Assembly: GCF_004346095.1 (NCBI RefSeq)
Contig: NZ_SLZV01000001.1
Location: 62,001 to 126,000, forward strand
Reading direction: 5' to 3'
DNA: 64,000 bases
DNA from: Faecalimonas umbilicata
Lineage (GTDB): Bacteria > Bacillota > Clostridia > Lachnospirales > Lachnospiraceae
Shown here: piece by piece, positions 44,052-56,136 of the stretch
How the letters are laid out: every line of letters starts with the position of its first letter
Numbering within the stretch: the first letter of the stretch is position 1
Program-made: the position numbers and the translations under genes
The notes under the pieces: generated by a model
What the model was told of the DNA's origin: nothing
The model's database searches: none
What the model saw: only the letters and a program-made list of their open reading frames with translations

Positions 44052-44942
44052 ATGAAAAAAACTTTACAAGATCTTACAATCAAAGACAATTTTATGTTTG
44101 GCGCTGTAATGACTGATCCGGAAAACTGCAAAGGCTTACTGGAATTACTTCTTCACAAAAAGCTGGACAGAATCATCGTAAGTACCGAAAAAAGTATGAT
44201 CTATCATCCAGAGTACAAAGGCGTTCGTCTTGATGTCTATGCAAAGGATGATACAAATACCCGGTACAATATTGAAATGCAGGTACTTCGAAAATCCACT
44301 CTCGGCAAGCGCAGCCGTTATTATCACAGCCAGATTGATATGGATCTGTTGCTGAGCGGTTCTGATTACCGTGAACTTCCTGATACTTATGTAATCTTTA
44401 TCTGTGATTTTGACCCATTCGGCTTCGGAAAATACTTATATTCCTTTTACACTGCCTGCAGAGAAGAAGGTTCTCTCGCATTCAACGACGGTCTTTACAC
44501 TATCTTTTTAAGCACAGCAGGCAAAAATGAATCGGAAGTTCCGGAAGCACTCGTTTCTTTTCTCAAATTTGTCAAAGCCGATTTATCAGAAAGCCGCAAG
44601 GATTTCCATAACGAATATGTCAGGAAGCTCCAACGATCCATCAGCCAAATTAAAGAAAACAGAGAAATGGAGGAACGATTTATGTTACTGGAAGAATTAC
44701 TGCAGGAAGAGCATGAAGAAGGCATGCGCAAAGGTATTGAAAAAGGTCGTACGGAAGAGCGCAGTGAAAATCTCAAACGTCTCACTTCTCTTCTTCTTTC
44801 CCTTCTGCAAAAATTTGATATGCTTCCCAATGATCTGCTCCAGAAAATAGAATCGATGGATGATCCTGATCGTTTCATGCAATGGATCCAGTTCGCAGCT
44901 GAGTCTGCATCCCTTCCGGATTTTTTATCAAAGATTGAATAA
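44052..44942 (+). CDS. Rpn family PD-(D/E)XK nuclease/putative transposase
   Basis: The 296-residue protein belongs to the recombination-promoting nuclease (PDDEXK_2) family. It begins with the typical DLTIKDNFMFGAVMTDPENCK. The nuclease core is VRLDVYAKDDTNTRYNIEMQVL (Asp and the E-x-Q in place of ExK), then RSRYYHSQIDMDLLLSGSDY. A Glu/Lys-rich coiled part (about 195-240) and a helical C-terminus follow. Rpn proteins nick or cut DNA and promote RecA-independent recombination in E. coli. An AAGGAGG precedes the ATG. It is oriented against the ssrA and smpB genes on either side, so it may be an insertion between them. Confidence 0.9.
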   Translation: MKKTLQDLTIKDNFMFGAVMTDPENCKGLLELLLHKKLDRIIVSTEKSMIYHPEYKGVRLDVYAKDDTNTRYNIEMQVLRKSTLGKRSRYYHSQIDMDLLLSGSDYRELPDTYVIFICDFDPFGFGKYLYSFYTACREEGSLAFNDGLYTIFLSTAGKNESEVPEALVSFLKFVKADLSESRKDFHNEYVRKLQRSISQIKENREMEERFMLLEELLQEEHEEGMRKGIEKGRTEERSENLKRLTSLLLSLLQKFDMLPNDLLQKIESMDDPDRFMQWIQFAAESASLPDFLSKIE

Positions 44943-44981
44943 TCTTTTTCATTTATATCAAAAGAACAAAACTAAAGAAAA

Positions 44982-45058
44982 AGGCATATCAGTACCACTG
45001 TTACATTCTGGTTGTTTCAAAAACAACTCAGAATATGCAGTGTGATCCCGGTATGCCT
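44982..45058 (-). terminator. Long multi-part stem-loop, terminator of the smpB-side transcript
   Basis: Nested arms are AGGCATA/TATGCCT, CACTG/CAGTG, ATTCTG/CAGAAT and GTTGTTT/AAACAAC. On the minus strand the stem ends in a run of TTTTTCTTTAG, so it can end transcription from the small gene at 45162. Confidence 0.65.
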
Positions 45059-45161
45059 ATCTAAATTTCACTTCTTATTTTCAAATAAAATTTATTCTAT
45101 TATTTCATCTGATTTCACAACGATTTTACAATTTTATTACAGAGGAATTCTATCTCACTTC

Positions 45162-45395
45162 TTATTCCAGTCCCAGAATCTCGGCAAGAACATCGACGAT
45201 GATCTCATTTGTACAAGATTTTACATACCCGAGTAAATGCAGGGAGATTTCATCCTGCTTCTGCGCCTCAGTCAGTTTTTCATCGTGCTTTGTCTGATCG
45301 ATCATCTGGATCAGCTGCGGTGTCAGATCTTCATAAATCTCTATCGTCGTATCTGTCACCAGTTTTCTCAATGCCTCTTTTGTTGTAGGTACCAT
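45162..45395 (-). CDS. Small helical protein of unknown function
   Basis: A 77-residue, mostly helical and acidic protein (MVPTTKEALRKLVTDT, LIQMIDQTKHDEKL, VLAEILGLE). The ATG has AGGAG seven bases upstream. It follows smpB by about 110 bases on the same strand and is followed by a strong stem-loop. No known domain is recognised. Confidence 0.65.
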   Translation of the reverse strand: MVPTTKEALRKLVTDTTIEIYEDLTPQLIQMIDQTKHDEKLTEAQKQDEISLHLLGYVKSCTNEIIVDVLAEILGLE

Positions 45396-45506
45396 GTTTT
45401 TCTCCTGTTCTTTTTCAGATTTTCTATTTTCATACTGCCTTTTTTACTGCTGCTTTACAAACCGACTTTCTTCACTTTGCAGCCACAGCCTTGTAACCGC
45501 AGCTGT

Positions 45507-45974
45507 CTACCCAAGATTTCTAATCTTGAAATCTCTCTGTGCCTCTCTTTGCTGATCTTTCTTTGCGATGTCATTTCGCTTGTCATAGAGTTTCTTTCCT
45601 CGCGCAAGACCAATCTCTACTTTCACTAAACTTCCTTTGAAATATACTTTGAGTGGCACGATCGCCATCCCTTTTTCCTTTGTCTTTCCGAGCATTTTAT
45701 TGATCTCTGCCTTATGTAACAGCAGCTTTCTCGGGCGAAGTGGGTCTTTGTTGAAAATATTTCCTTTCTCATATGGACTGATATGCATTCCATAGATAAA
45801 AACTTCTCCATTTTCCACCCGGATAAACGATTCTTTGACGCTGCATTTTCCCATACGGAGGGATTTCACCTCCGTACCATGCAGCGCAATTCCTGCCTCG
45901 TAAGTGTCTAAGATAAAATAATCGTGGTATGCCTTTTTATTGTTGGCAATCAGTTTCGTCGATGTTTTCGCCAT
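45507..45974 (-). CDS. smpB: SsrA-binding protein SmpB
   Basis: The ATG at 45974 (GGGGG nine bases upstream) gives 155 residues. SmpB binds tmRNA and brings it to stalled ribosomes. Motifs are [32 protein letters not shown], the central [21 protein letters not shown] and the basic tail [20 protein letters not shown]. It overlaps the end of rnr, and ssrA lies 2.1 kb downstream. Confidence 0.96.
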   Translation of the reverse strand: MAKTSTKLIANNKKAYHDYFILDTYEAGIALHGTEVKSLRMGKCSVKESFIRVENGEVFIYGMHISPYEKGNIFNKDPLRPRKLLLHKAEINKMLGKTKEKGMAIVPLKVYFKGSLVKVEIGLARGKKLYDKRNDIAKKDQQREAQRDFKIRNLG

Positions 45975-48108
45975 CTTCCTCATCCCCCTTATTTACCAGT
46001 TCAAAATCTATTGTACGCTGCAGACGGTCTGTGTCAAGTACCCTGACATAGACTTTCTGTCCGAGTTTATATGATCTTCGTGTATGCTCCCCAATCATCT
46101 CAAAGCGATCTTCATAATAATCGTAGTGGTCGTCATGCATATTGGTAACATGTATCAACCCTTCCACCGTATTTTCCAGTTCTACATACATGCCCCATTT
46201 TGTAATACTTGAAATGACTCCTGCAAACACTTCACCAATGTGTTGCTCCATATATTCTGCCTTCTTTAAGCGGATTGTCTCACGCTCTGCCTCTTCTGCC
46301 CTGCGCTCCATCTGGCTTGCATGCTTTGTTACTTCCGGTAAAATAGATTCATAATGTTCCATACGGTTTTCATTCATCCTTCCACGCAGTGTCTCTTTGA
46401 TGATCCGATGGATCTGAAGATCCGGGTATCTTCGTATCGGTGATGTGAAATGACAGTAATACTGCGCTGCAAGTCCAAAATGCCCTGTATTTTCCGGTGT
46501 ATATTTTGCCTGTTTCATCGAACGCAATGCCAGTCTGCTGATAAAATCCCCTTCCGACGTGCCATCTACTTTGGCGAGCAGCTTTTGAATTTCCTTCGGT
46601 CTTACTTCTTTGTTTGCCACATGCATGGAATGTCCAAAATTATTGATAAATGTGCATAATTTTTGAATTTTTTCCTCATCCGGCACATCATGTGTCCGGT
46701 AGACAAACGGGATCTCCTGCCAGAAATAATCCTCTGCCACCGTTTCGTTTGCAAGCAGCATAAAATCTTCAATGATTTTTGTCGCAGTATTCCGATCATA
46801 TGGTTTGATCTCTGTCGGAATACCATCCTCATTCAGCATGATCTTACTTTCTGGAAAATCAAAATCGATCGAACCTCTGCGGTGTCTTTTCTCTCTTAAA
46901 ATCTTCGCAAGCTCTGCCATCAGTTCAAACATTGGCACAAATTCTTTATACACTTCTATTTCTTCCGGATCTCTGTCCTCCAGTATTTTTTTGACACTTG
47001 TGTAGCTCATGCGCTGATCAATATGGACGACGGTCTCTGCGATTTTGTGATCGATCACCTCTCCTTTTGGATTGACAGTCATAATACAGCTAAGCGCCAG
47101 TCTGTCTTCCCCTGCATTCAGAGAGCAGATTCCATTGGAAAGTGCATGTGGTAGCATCGGGATCACCCGGTCAACAAGATACACACTCGTTCCGCGCTCA
47201 TATGCCTCCCTATCAAGTGCACTTCGCTCCTGCACATAGTTTGTCACATCCGCAATATGCACACCGAGCTGATAATTTTCTCCTTCTTTTGTAATGGAGA
47301 TCGCATCGTCCAGATCTTTCGCGTCTTCTCCATCGATCGTTACCATTCTCCAGGAACGGATATCCATACGCCCTGCCATATCTGCACTTGTGACGTCTTT
47401 TGCCACCCGCTCTGCCTGATTTAACACCTTCTCCGGAAATTCTACCGGAAGATCATACCCTTTCACGATCGACATAATGTCCGTACCCGGATCATTCACA
47501 TGCCCGATGATCTCAACAACCTTTCCTTCCGGCTTCTTGCCGTCTTTTCCATAAGAAGTCAATTCAACAACAACTTTATGCCCGGTCACTGCCCCTTTTG
47601 AGCGCTCCAGCGGCACAAAAATATCTTTGACAAACCGGTCATTGTCCGGGATCACAAAACCAAAGTTTTTATTTTTCTGAAAGTATCCGACCAGCTTCAC
47701 CGTTCCATGGGAAAGAATCCGCACGATTTTCCCTTCTCTTCGCTTTCCTTCGGGTGCTTTTGTTATGACAACTTCCACCTGGTCCATATGAAATGCCCCA
47801 TTTGCATCGTCCTCTGAGATAAAAATATCATCGGCTTGTCCTTCGACCGTAACAAAGCCAAATCCTCGCGCATGCGCCTGATAAGTTCCGACAAGCTGCT
47901 TTGCAGTTCCTTTCACATACTTTCCTTTCTGTGTAACAGAAACCTTTCCGTCTGCCACAAGCGCATCCATCACTTTCTTTAATTCATTTCTCTGATCCTT
48001 CGGCACCTGAAGAAGAATTGCCAGTTCTTTCAACTTCATCGGTACATAAAAATCATCACAAATAAAATCGTATATAATCTTTTTTCTTTTTTCAAATGTC
48101 TGTTCCAA
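45937..48108 (-). CDS. rnr: Ribonuclease R
   Basis: The TTG at 48108 is taken as start, because AAGGAG lies eight bases upstream; the GTG at 48117 overlaps the site. The exonuclease of about 723 residues has an N-terminal helix-turn-helix (about 1-60), two cold-shock domains, the RNB catalytic domain ([16 protein letters not shown] with the Asp cluster; [16 protein letters not shown]) and an S1 domain ([24 protein letters not shown]). RNase R degrades structured RNA and, with tmRNA, defective mRNA. Its overlap with smpB fits that partnership. Confidence 0.96.
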   Translation of the reverse strand: MEQTFEKRKKIIYDFICDDFYVPMKLKELAILLQVPKDQRNELKKVMDALVADGKVSVTQKGKYVKGTAKQLVGTYQAHARGFGFVTVEGQADDIFISEDDANGAFHMDQVEVVITKAPEGKRREGKIVRILSHGTVKLVGYFQKNKNFGFVIPDNDRFVKDIFVPLERSKGAVTGHKVVVELTSYGKDGKKPEGKVVEIIGHVNDPGTDIMSIVKGYDLPVEFPEKVLNQAERVAKDVTSADMAGRMDIRSWRMVTIDGEDAKDLDDAISITKEGENYQLGVHIADVTNYVQERSALDREAYERGTSVYLVDRVIPMLPHALSNGICSLNAGEDRLALSCIMTVNPKGEVIDHKIAETVVHIDQRMSYTSVKKILEDRDPEEIEVYKEFVPMFELMAELAKILREKRHRRGSIDFDFPESKIMLNEDGIPTEIKPYDRNTATKIIEDFMLLANETVAEDYFWQEIPFVYRTHDVPDEEKIQKLCTFINNFGHSMHVANKEVRPKEIQKLLAKVDGTSEGDFISRLALRSMKQAKYTPENTGHFGLAAQYYCHFTSPIRRYPDLQIHRIIKETLRGRMNENRMEHYESILPEVTKHASQMERRAEEAERETIRLKKAEYMEQHIGEVFAGVISSITKWGMYVELENTVEGLIHVTNMHDDHYDYYEDRFEMIGEHTRRSYKLGQKVYVRVLDTDRLQRTIDFELVNKGDEEDGENIDETDCQQ

Positions 48109-48155
48109 TCGTTTCACTCCTTTTTTCGTATCTCATTTCCCTACAATTATTTCTG

Positions 48156-48336
48156 AACTTGCCCAAAAACGAGCAAAGAATCTCGCAAGTCAGACTCTCC
48201 GCACGCGAACAGTATCGTTAGCGACCTGTTCCCTTTCCATAAGCTTTGCAGTCCCAGGCGAAGCGTGTTTTTTGTTACATAGGAATTCCCTATGTAACGA
48301 AAAAGAACATACCTATCTGACAACAGGTATGTTCTA
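48156..48336. repeat. Cluster of three inverted repeats between secG and rnr
   Basis: This 375-bp gap holds AGAACATACCT/AGGTATGTTCT (48304-48335; a U-run follows on the minus strand, so it is the likely secG terminator), GTTACATAGG/CCTATGTAAC (48274-48298), and GAACAG/CTGTTC with inner TCG/CGA (48207-48231). The whole block looks like a composite intergenic repeat. No gene is visible. Confidence 0.5.
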
Positions 48337-48493
48337 CATTTACACATTTTTCCAAACTGTCTTTTTCTGATTTCTTTGACAATTTCTGCAGCAAATCTTT
48401 CTATTGCTTCTCAGTAACACTTCACCGATAGTCATATCCGCTCTTCCTCACATCCTGCTAAATCGTACAGACGAAAGCAATAGCAAGTACGAT

Positions 48494-48736
48494 CTAGTTA
48501 AATACACCGAGATTCAAAGCTGCTGCCAGTATCATAAATAAACATGCTAAGAACTTCGTAGATTTGACAAGTGCACCTTCCATAGAACGTCCCTTGTTCT
48601 GTCCCCAGTATGTTTCCGCTCCACCTGCGATCGAACCAAGCCCTGCGGACTTTCCTTCCTGAAGAAGTACAATGATTGTCAATGCGATACCGTCTATTAC
48701 AAATAAAATAGTTAATACAATTTTCAAAATTTCCAT
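48494..48736 (-). CDS. secG: Preprotein translocase subunit SecG
   Basis: The ATG at 48736 follows GGGAGG. The 80-residue protein has two spans (ILKIVLTILFVIDGIALTIIVLLQ and FLACLFMILAAALNLGVF) joined by the conserved loop EGKSAGLGSIAGGAETYWGQNKGRS. It assists SecYE-mediated export. It lies between eno and rnr, an order common in Firmicutes. Confidence 0.95.
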   Translation of the reverse strand: MEILKIVLTILFVIDGIALTIIVLLQEGKSAGLGSIAGGAETYWGQNKGRSMEGALVKSTKFLACLFMILAAALNLGVFN

Positions 48737-48853
48737 TTTTACACCTCCCGTGGATAAACAATATTCATTATACCACAAGAGAGAATCGGTTGCAAGTTCA
48801 ACTCAGATAACTTTCAAAGAAGTTTTTCCGAGAAACTAGCAAACGATTTCTTT

Positions 48854-51156
<2,303 letters not shown>

Positions 51157-51246
51157 TAGGATTACTCCCATAAAATCTGTAACCAAAGAGCTTCTCAATA
51201 TTTTCTGATTTTTGAAGTATATTATATTATCACAGATTTTCATTCT

Positions 51247-51285
51247 CCCGGCACTATGCGTTGCATAATCGCCGGGATTTTTTTC
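51247..51285 (+). terminator. Rho-independent terminator of the yitT-like gene
   Basis: CCCGGC pairs with GCCGGG and, inside, TATGC with GCATA. A run of seven T follows. Confidence 0.85.
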
Positions 51286-51367
51286 TAAAATAGTTTCGAA
51301 ATCACCTCATTGTTTTCAAGCAATTTATTTATTTTTTATATTTTTTTCATTTTTATAAAGAAAATCC

Positions 51368-51396
51368 TTGTTTTTTCTCACATCTCGTGGCATAAT
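51368..51396 (+). promoter_or_regulatory. Probable promoter of the NSS transporter gene
   Basis: TTGTTT (51368-51373) and CATAAT (51391-51396) are 17 bases apart, 85 bases upstream of the start at 51481. The rest of the 324-base gap is the preceding terminator and AT-rich sequence. Confidence 0.5.
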
Positions 51397-51480
51397 GATT
51401 CCTAAATATTCTGTTTTTAGCATTAATGTTGTATCACTCTAAAGCAGAAAACAATAAACTTATGATGGGAGGAAATTATT

Positions 51481-52836
51481 ATGGACAAAAAACGAGGATC
51501 ATTTTCAGGCAAAATGGGCTTTGTACTTGCTGCTGCCGGCTCTGCAGTAGGTCTTGGGAATCTTTGGAGGTTTCCTTATCTGGCAGCAAAATATGGTGGA
51601 GGGATCTTTCTGCTAGTCTATTTAATACTGGCTGTCACATTTGGTTTCACTCTTATGATCACAGAAATTGCAATCGGCCGCAAAACCGGTGTCAGTGCTA
51701 TTGGTGCTTTCCAAAAACTAGATAAACGTTTTGGATTCGTAGGCGTACTTGCCTGTATCGTTCCGTTTATTATCACCCCTTACTACTGCGTCATCGGCGG
51801 ATGGGTAATCAAATACTTATTCACCTTCCTGACCGGGAAAGTAAGTGCAGCTGCAGGGGATGAATTTTTCACCGGTTTTATCAGTGAATCCGTATCTCCA
51901 GTTGTCTGGTTTGCTATTTTTATCCTTCTGACTTCCGCAATTGTAATCTTCGGAGTAGAAAAAGGTGTAGAGAAAGCAAGTCGCTTTATGATGCCGCTGC
52001 TGATTGTTTTAATTGTAGGTGTCTGCATCTTCTGTATTACAAGACCAGGCGCTGCTGAAGGAGTAAAGTACTACCTGCTTCCTGATTTTTCTAAATTTTC
52101 TGCCACAACGGTGCTGGCTGCTATGGGACAATTATTTTATTCCATGTCTCTTGCCATGGGTATCATGATTACATATGGTTCCTACATGAAAAAAGACAGC
52201 CACCTGGAAGCTTCCGTGCGGCAGATTGAACTTTTTGATACAGCAATCGCTTTCCTTGCAGGTCTTCTCATCGTACCGTCAGTGTTTGTTTTTTCCGGCG
52301 GAGATGAAGCTGCACTTGGCAAAGGACCCTCTTTGATGTTTATCACCCTCCCAAAAGTATTCAATGACATGACATTGGGCGGAGTAATCGGTGCTGTATT
52401 TTTCTTATTAGTATTGTTCGCAGCCCTCACATCCTCTATCTCCCTTATGGAGACAAATGTTTCCATTCTCCGGGATAAATTCGGGTGGAGCCGCAAAAAA
52501 TCAACACTGATTATTACTGTATATGTTTTAATCCTCGGATCGATCGTCTCTCTTGGCTTTGGTCCTCTGAGTTTCATCAAGATCCTTGGTCTGGGACTTT
52601 TAGACTTTTTTGATTTTATCAGCAACAGTGTACTGATGCCGATCGTGGCAATCCTGACCTGTATCTGTGTCGGACACTTCGTCGGAGCCAAAGTCATTTC
52701 CGATGAAGTAGAATTAAATGCTCCATTTAAGATGAAGAAATTTTATACCATAATGCTGAAATGGATCGCACCTGTATTTCTCGTACTTGTCCTCGCATTT
52801 GCGGTATCAGAAGCAATGGGATGGATTCGTGTATAA
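51481..52836 (+). CDS. Sodium-dependent neurotransmitter-symporter family transporter
   Basis: The 451-residue protein belongs to the NSS/SNF family (LeuT fold). The first span carries the sodium and substrate site GFVLAAAGSAVGLGNLWRFPY with the unwound GNLWRFPY core. About eleven hydrophobic spans follow, including ILLTSAIVIFGVEKGVEKASR and ALTSSISLMETNVSILRD (span 8 region). Members take up amino acids such as Leu, Trp or Tyr with sodium. The substrate is not clear. The ATG follows GGGAGG. Confidence 0.94.
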   Translation: MDKKRGSFSGKMGFVLAAAGSAVGLGNLWRFPYLAAKYGGGIFLLVYLILAVTFGFTLMITEIAIGRKTGVSAIGAFQKLDKRFGFVGVLACIVPFIITPYYCVIGGWVIKYLFTFLTGKVSAAAGDEFFTGFISESVSPVVWFAIFILLTSAIVIFGVEKGVEKASRFMMPLLIVLIVGVCIFCITRPGAAEGVKYYLLPDFSKFSATTVLAAMGQLFYSMSLAMGIMITYGSYMKKDSHLEASVRQIELFDTAIAFLAGLLIVPSVFVFSGGDEAALGKGPSLMFITLPKVFNDMTLGGVIGAVFFLLVLFAALTSSISLMETNVSILRDKFGWSRKKSTLIITVYVLILGSIVSLGFGPLSFIKILGLGLLDFFDFISNSVLMPIVAILTCICVGHFVGAKVISDEVELNAPFKMKKFYTIMLKWIAPVFLVLVLAFAVSEAMGWIRV

Positions 52837-52877
52837 GCTCAACTTTCCCCTTTCTGATGAACAAGGGAACATAACAA

Positions 52878-52918
52878 AGACAACCGTTCTTTTTGAATGG
52901 TTGTCTGTTTTTATTTTC
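52878..52918 (+). terminator. Terminator of the NSS transporter gene
   Basis: GACAACCGTTC pairs with GAATGGTTGTC (one G-U) and TGTTTTTATTTT follows. Confidence 0.8.
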
Positions 52919-52968
52919 TCATTATTCATTGATCGGGAAGTAGCACCGCAAATATTGCTGCATCTAAA

Positions 52969-53592
52969 TCAGATTCCCAAAATCTTCTTCATCACATCTA
53001 TACACTCACTTCGTGGATCTGCGCTGTAAATATTCACATGGTTTAAATCCCCGGCTCTATCTGTAAATGCCGGAAAGAGAAATCCGCATTCCGGTTTCCC
53101 TGGCTCATAGCTGCCCAGAAGTGGACAGACTGCACAAATCAAATATTCAAACATTTCCTCGGATTCCCCTAACCGCTCCTTGTCTGCCGCCTTTGCTGGA
53201 ATGTCATAGCGGTCATGAAACATGTAGACTGCATATCCCGAATCCATATAATAATTTTCCATGACCACATCATAAAACGTTTCCATCAGCGCATCATTTT
53301 TCAGACCACACTGGCGCAGTCCCATCAAAAGCTGCCACATGCTGCCGGCCCTTCTTGCTTCCCGATCAAATTGAAATTTTTTCAGCTGTACATTTGTCTC
53401 TGAAAACGGAATTACTTTTGCAATTTCTAAATGCTTTTTTCTCTCCTGCGGGGAGAGCTTCAGAAAGTTTGTATTAAAGCTCCCATCATATTCTCCCTCT
53501 GCATCGACATAACATCCGGCAATCCGGGTAAAAGATGTGCGGGAAAGTGTCATACGTCTGGTAAGCTCTAGCATATCCTCACGATTAATCAT
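52969..53592 (-). CDS. DUF4317-like protein, short form
   Basis: The 207-residue protein starts MINREDMLELTRRMTLSRTSFTRIAGCYVDAEGEYDG, like the N-terminus of DUF4317 proteins, and ends with GFLFPAFTDRAGDLNHVNIYSADPR, a segment that lies mid-protein in longer DUF4317 members. It is therefore a compact form and not clearly truncated, as the frame is clean. Function is unknown. It overlaps the AraC gene by eight bases and is likely cotranscribed with it. Confidence 0.65.
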   Translation of the reverse strand: MINREDMLELTRRMTLSRTSFTRIAGCYVDAEGEYDGSFNTNFLKLSPQERKKHLEIAKVIPFSETNVQLKKFQFDREARRAGSMWQLLMGLRQCGLKNDALMETFYDVVMENYYMDSGYAVYMFHDRYDIPAKAADKERLGESEEMFEYLICAVCPLLGSYEPGKPECGFLFPAFTDRAGDLNHVNIYSADPRSECIDVMKKILGI

Positions 53593-54565
53593 ACTGTTCT
53601 CCTCTCACCATTGTTCGGAACTCTTTCGGCGAAATTCCATACTCCTTCACAAATGCTTTATAAAAGACCGAGTAATCGGAAAATCCACACAATTCCGGGA
53701 TACTTTTTAGAAGGACTCCATCCACAATCAGTTTTTTTGCCTCGATCAGCCTTCGCTGTGTCACAATCTTATAAAAACTGACATCCATCTGCTTTTTAAA
53801 CAGCTGACCGATTGCCGATTCGCTGATCAGAAAATGTGCCGCAATCGTCTTCAGGCTAATCTCTTCTGCAAAATGTTTTTCAATATAGCTGATAATCTCA
53901 TCGAGAAGAGCCGCTTTTTCTGACTTCAGTTCTGTCATAGCCTGTCCCTTCCAGCTGCGATACAGCAGACAGATCAGCTGAAGGAACAATCCGCGGCTGA
54001 ATAATTCTGCCCCTGGCTTTTCTTCCTTCTCCTCCCGCAGAAGTTCCTCGAAAATTTTCTGAAACTGGTAGAGTACTGCCCCGTTTGTACGAATAATATA
54101 GGACTTTTCCTGACGCTCTTTCTTCTCTTCCCATTCTGCTGCATTTAACTCTTCACTGCATTTTTTCCAGTAATCTGCACTGACCCACAGCGCAGTTCGC
54201 AGATACGGCTCCGTGAGTTGTTCTCCGAAGATTGGTCTGTGACTGACCCCTGGCGGAACGAAGATAATATCATTTGGCTGCAGCTGATAGCGCATATCTC
54301 CGATCAAATATTGAATATTTCCGCTCCGGCAAAAGAGAATCTCATAGAAAATATGGCTATGCAGCGACACACTGTCTTTTAAGTAACTGATATCCTCATG
54401 CACATCAAGATATTTGCTGTCCATCTCCATCTCCTGATAGCCGATAAACTGTCCGCTTTCTTTAAAATACAGCTCAATATCTTCTCCCATAGTTTCCCTT
54501 AATTTCTCATACTGCTTATTTTTGATCTCTTCGTAGGTCACTTTTTTGAGTTGGCTAAGTTTCAC
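53585..54565 (-). CDS. AraC family regulator, likely controller of the divergent transport cluster
   Basis: The 326-residue protein has a cupin-type sensor at about 60-150 (SHIFYEILFCRSGNIQYLIG, YQLQPNDIIFVPPGVSH) and a C-terminal AraC domain at about 225-322 (SLKTIAAHFLISESAIGQLFKKQ; IPELCGFSDYSVFYKAFVKEYGISPKEFR). It is transcribed away from the GPH symporter, amidohydrolase and creatininase genes, the usual position for a cluster-specific activator. The inverted repeat at 54667 is a candidate site. Confidence 0.9.
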   Translation of the reverse strand: MKLSQLKKVTYEEIKNKQYEKLRETMGEDIELYFKESGQFIGYQEMEMDSKYLDVHEDISYLKDSVSLHSHIFYEILFCRSGNIQYLIGDMRYQLQPNDIIFVPPGVSHRPIFGEQLTEPYLRTALWVSADYWKKCSEELNAAEWEEKKERQEKSYIIRTNGAVLYQFQKIFEELLREEKEEKPGAELFSRGLFLQLICLLYRSWKGQAMTELKSEKAALLDEIISYIEKHFAEEISLKTIAAHFLISESAIGQLFKKQMDVSFYKIVTQRRLIEAKKLIVDGVLLKSIPELCGFSDYSVFYKAFVKEYGISPKEFRTMVRGEQYD

Positions 54566-54666
54566 AAAATTCCTCCTATCATTTTATAAATATTTCACAA
54601 ATCGTTTTCTTTCTTTTTCTATCATAGCAGAAAATGTATTATTTTTGCAATGTTTTATGCTAATTA

Positions 54667-54700
54667 TGCAATTCAAATTGCAAATTTAAAGAAGTATGAT
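54667..54700 (+). promoter_or_regulatory. Promoter of the GPH cluster with an overlapping palindrome
   Basis: TTCAAA (54672-54677) and TATGAT (54695-54700) are 17 bases apart. The perfect inverted repeat TGCAATT-CA-AATTGCA (54667-54682) covers the -35 box. A regulator bound there could act on the transporter operon. Confidence 0.5.
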
Positions 54701-54741
54701 AGTAAGCACCGAAATAAACTACACAACAAGGAGAAAAAGTT

Positions 54742-56130
54742 ATGACAGACAAAAAAATTCGCCCTTTTGGGAAAAAAGATGAACTGGGCTATGTATTCGG
54801 TGATATGGCAGGAAGCTTCGTCAACTTATTTATCGATGCTTACTTCCTGACATTCTGTACGTATGTACTCGGAATCAGCCCTGCATGGATGGGATCTTTA
54901 TTCCTCTTTGCAAGACTTTGGGATGCGATCAACGATCCGATTATGGGATCTTTCCCGGATCGCTGGATGATTGGAAAATCCGGTGACAAATTCAAACCGT
55001 GGATTAAAATCTTTATGGTACCTCTTGCACTTTCCGGTATCCTCTGTTTCATGAATGTTCCACTGGAAGGTGTTGCACTCCATGCATATGTTGCATTTGC
55101 ATATGTCCTCTATGGAATGAGCTATACAGGAACTTCCATGCCATTCGGTGCGATGGCAAGTGTTGTCAGCACAGACCCTATCGATCGAAGCAAGCTTTCC
55201 CGTGCAAGAAGTATCGGTGGAACTTTAGTAGGTATGGTAGCTCTTTCCTTTGTTCCGGTTATCTGCTTTGACAAGAACAGTAATATTATCCCGGAACGTT
55301 TTACAATGCTTGCTGTTCTCTTCGGCGTGCTCTGTATCGTATGCTACGTCTTACTGACAAAACTGACTATAGAGCGTGTCAGACAGTCTGAAAACAGCCA
55401 GAAGGAAAAATTCAACTACAAAAATGTCTTAAAAGCAGTTGTAAAGAATCGTCCTCTGATCGGTGTCATGGTGGCAACTGTCGGAAGTATGCTCTTTATC
55501 ACAGGTTCCGGACAAGTCCGCAGCTACCTGTTCAAGGAATACTATCACAATACTTCCGTAATGACATTATTAAGTCTTTCCAGCCTACCGATCATCATTG
55601 TATGCTTCCCGCTTGTTCCAAAGCTTGTTGCAAAATTTGGAAAGAAAGCAACATTAATGGCAGGTATCATCAGCAGTACGATATTTAGTGTGATCACATT
55701 TATGATTAAAATCGAAAATGTTTACGTATTCACTGTATTAAGCATCCTTGCAATGATCGGACAGACAATCTTTACAATCTTAATCTGGGCACTTGTCACA
55801 GACTGTCTCGATTACAGTGAATGGAAACTTCACGAAAGAAGCGATGGATCTATGTACTCCATCTACACATTCAGCCGTAAGATCGGTTCTACAATTGCTT
55901 CTTCCGGTATTTCTTTCGCCCTTAGTGCAATCGGCTACGTTGCAGGTACAAACGTAACACAGTCTGCAGCAACCATCGACGGTATCTACAATCTGGTAAC
56001 ATTGATCCCGGTTGCAACTTGTGTTCTGGAACTGATCGGTATCGGACTGATCTTCAACCTGAACCATAAACAGACAAATCAGATGTATGCTGAACTTGCT
56101 GAAAGAAGAAGCCAAAAAGAAAGAGGGTAA
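54742..56130 (+). CDS. GPH family (glycoside-pentoside-hexuronide) sodium symporter
   Basis: The 462-residue membrane protein has twelve predicted spans and the MelB/GusB-type opening KDELGYVFGDMAGSFVNLFIDAYFLTF, LWDAINDPIMGSFPDRW, and VSTDPIDRSKLSRARSIGGTL. GPH transporters bring in glycosides, pentosides or hexuronides with sodium or protons. The partner enzymes here are an amidohydrolase and a creatininase-family protein, so the substrate may be unusual. The ATG follows AAGGAG. Confidence 0.93.
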   Translation: MTDKKIRPFGKKDELGYVFGDMAGSFVNLFIDAYFLTFCTYVLGISPAWMGSLFLFARLWDAINDPIMGSFPDRWMIGKSGDKFKPWIKIFMVPLALSGILCFMNVPLEGVALHAYVAFAYVLYGMSYTGTSMPFGAMASVVSTDPIDRSKLSRARSIGGTLVGMVALSFVPVICFDKNSNIIPERFTMLAVLFGVLCIVCYVLLTKLTIERVRQSENSQKEKFNYKNVLKAVVKNRPLIGVMVATVGSMLFITGSGQVRSYLFKEYYHNTSVMTLLSLSSLPIIIVCFPLVPKLVAKFGKKATLMAGIISSTIFSVITFMIKIENVYVFTVLSILAMIGQTIFTILIWALVTDCLDYSEWKLHERSDGSMYSIYTFSRKIGSTIASSGISFALSAIGYVAGTNVTQSAATIDGIYNLVTLIPVATCVLELIGIGLIFNLNHKQTNQMYAELAERRSQKERG

Positions 56131-56136
56131 TCTTTT

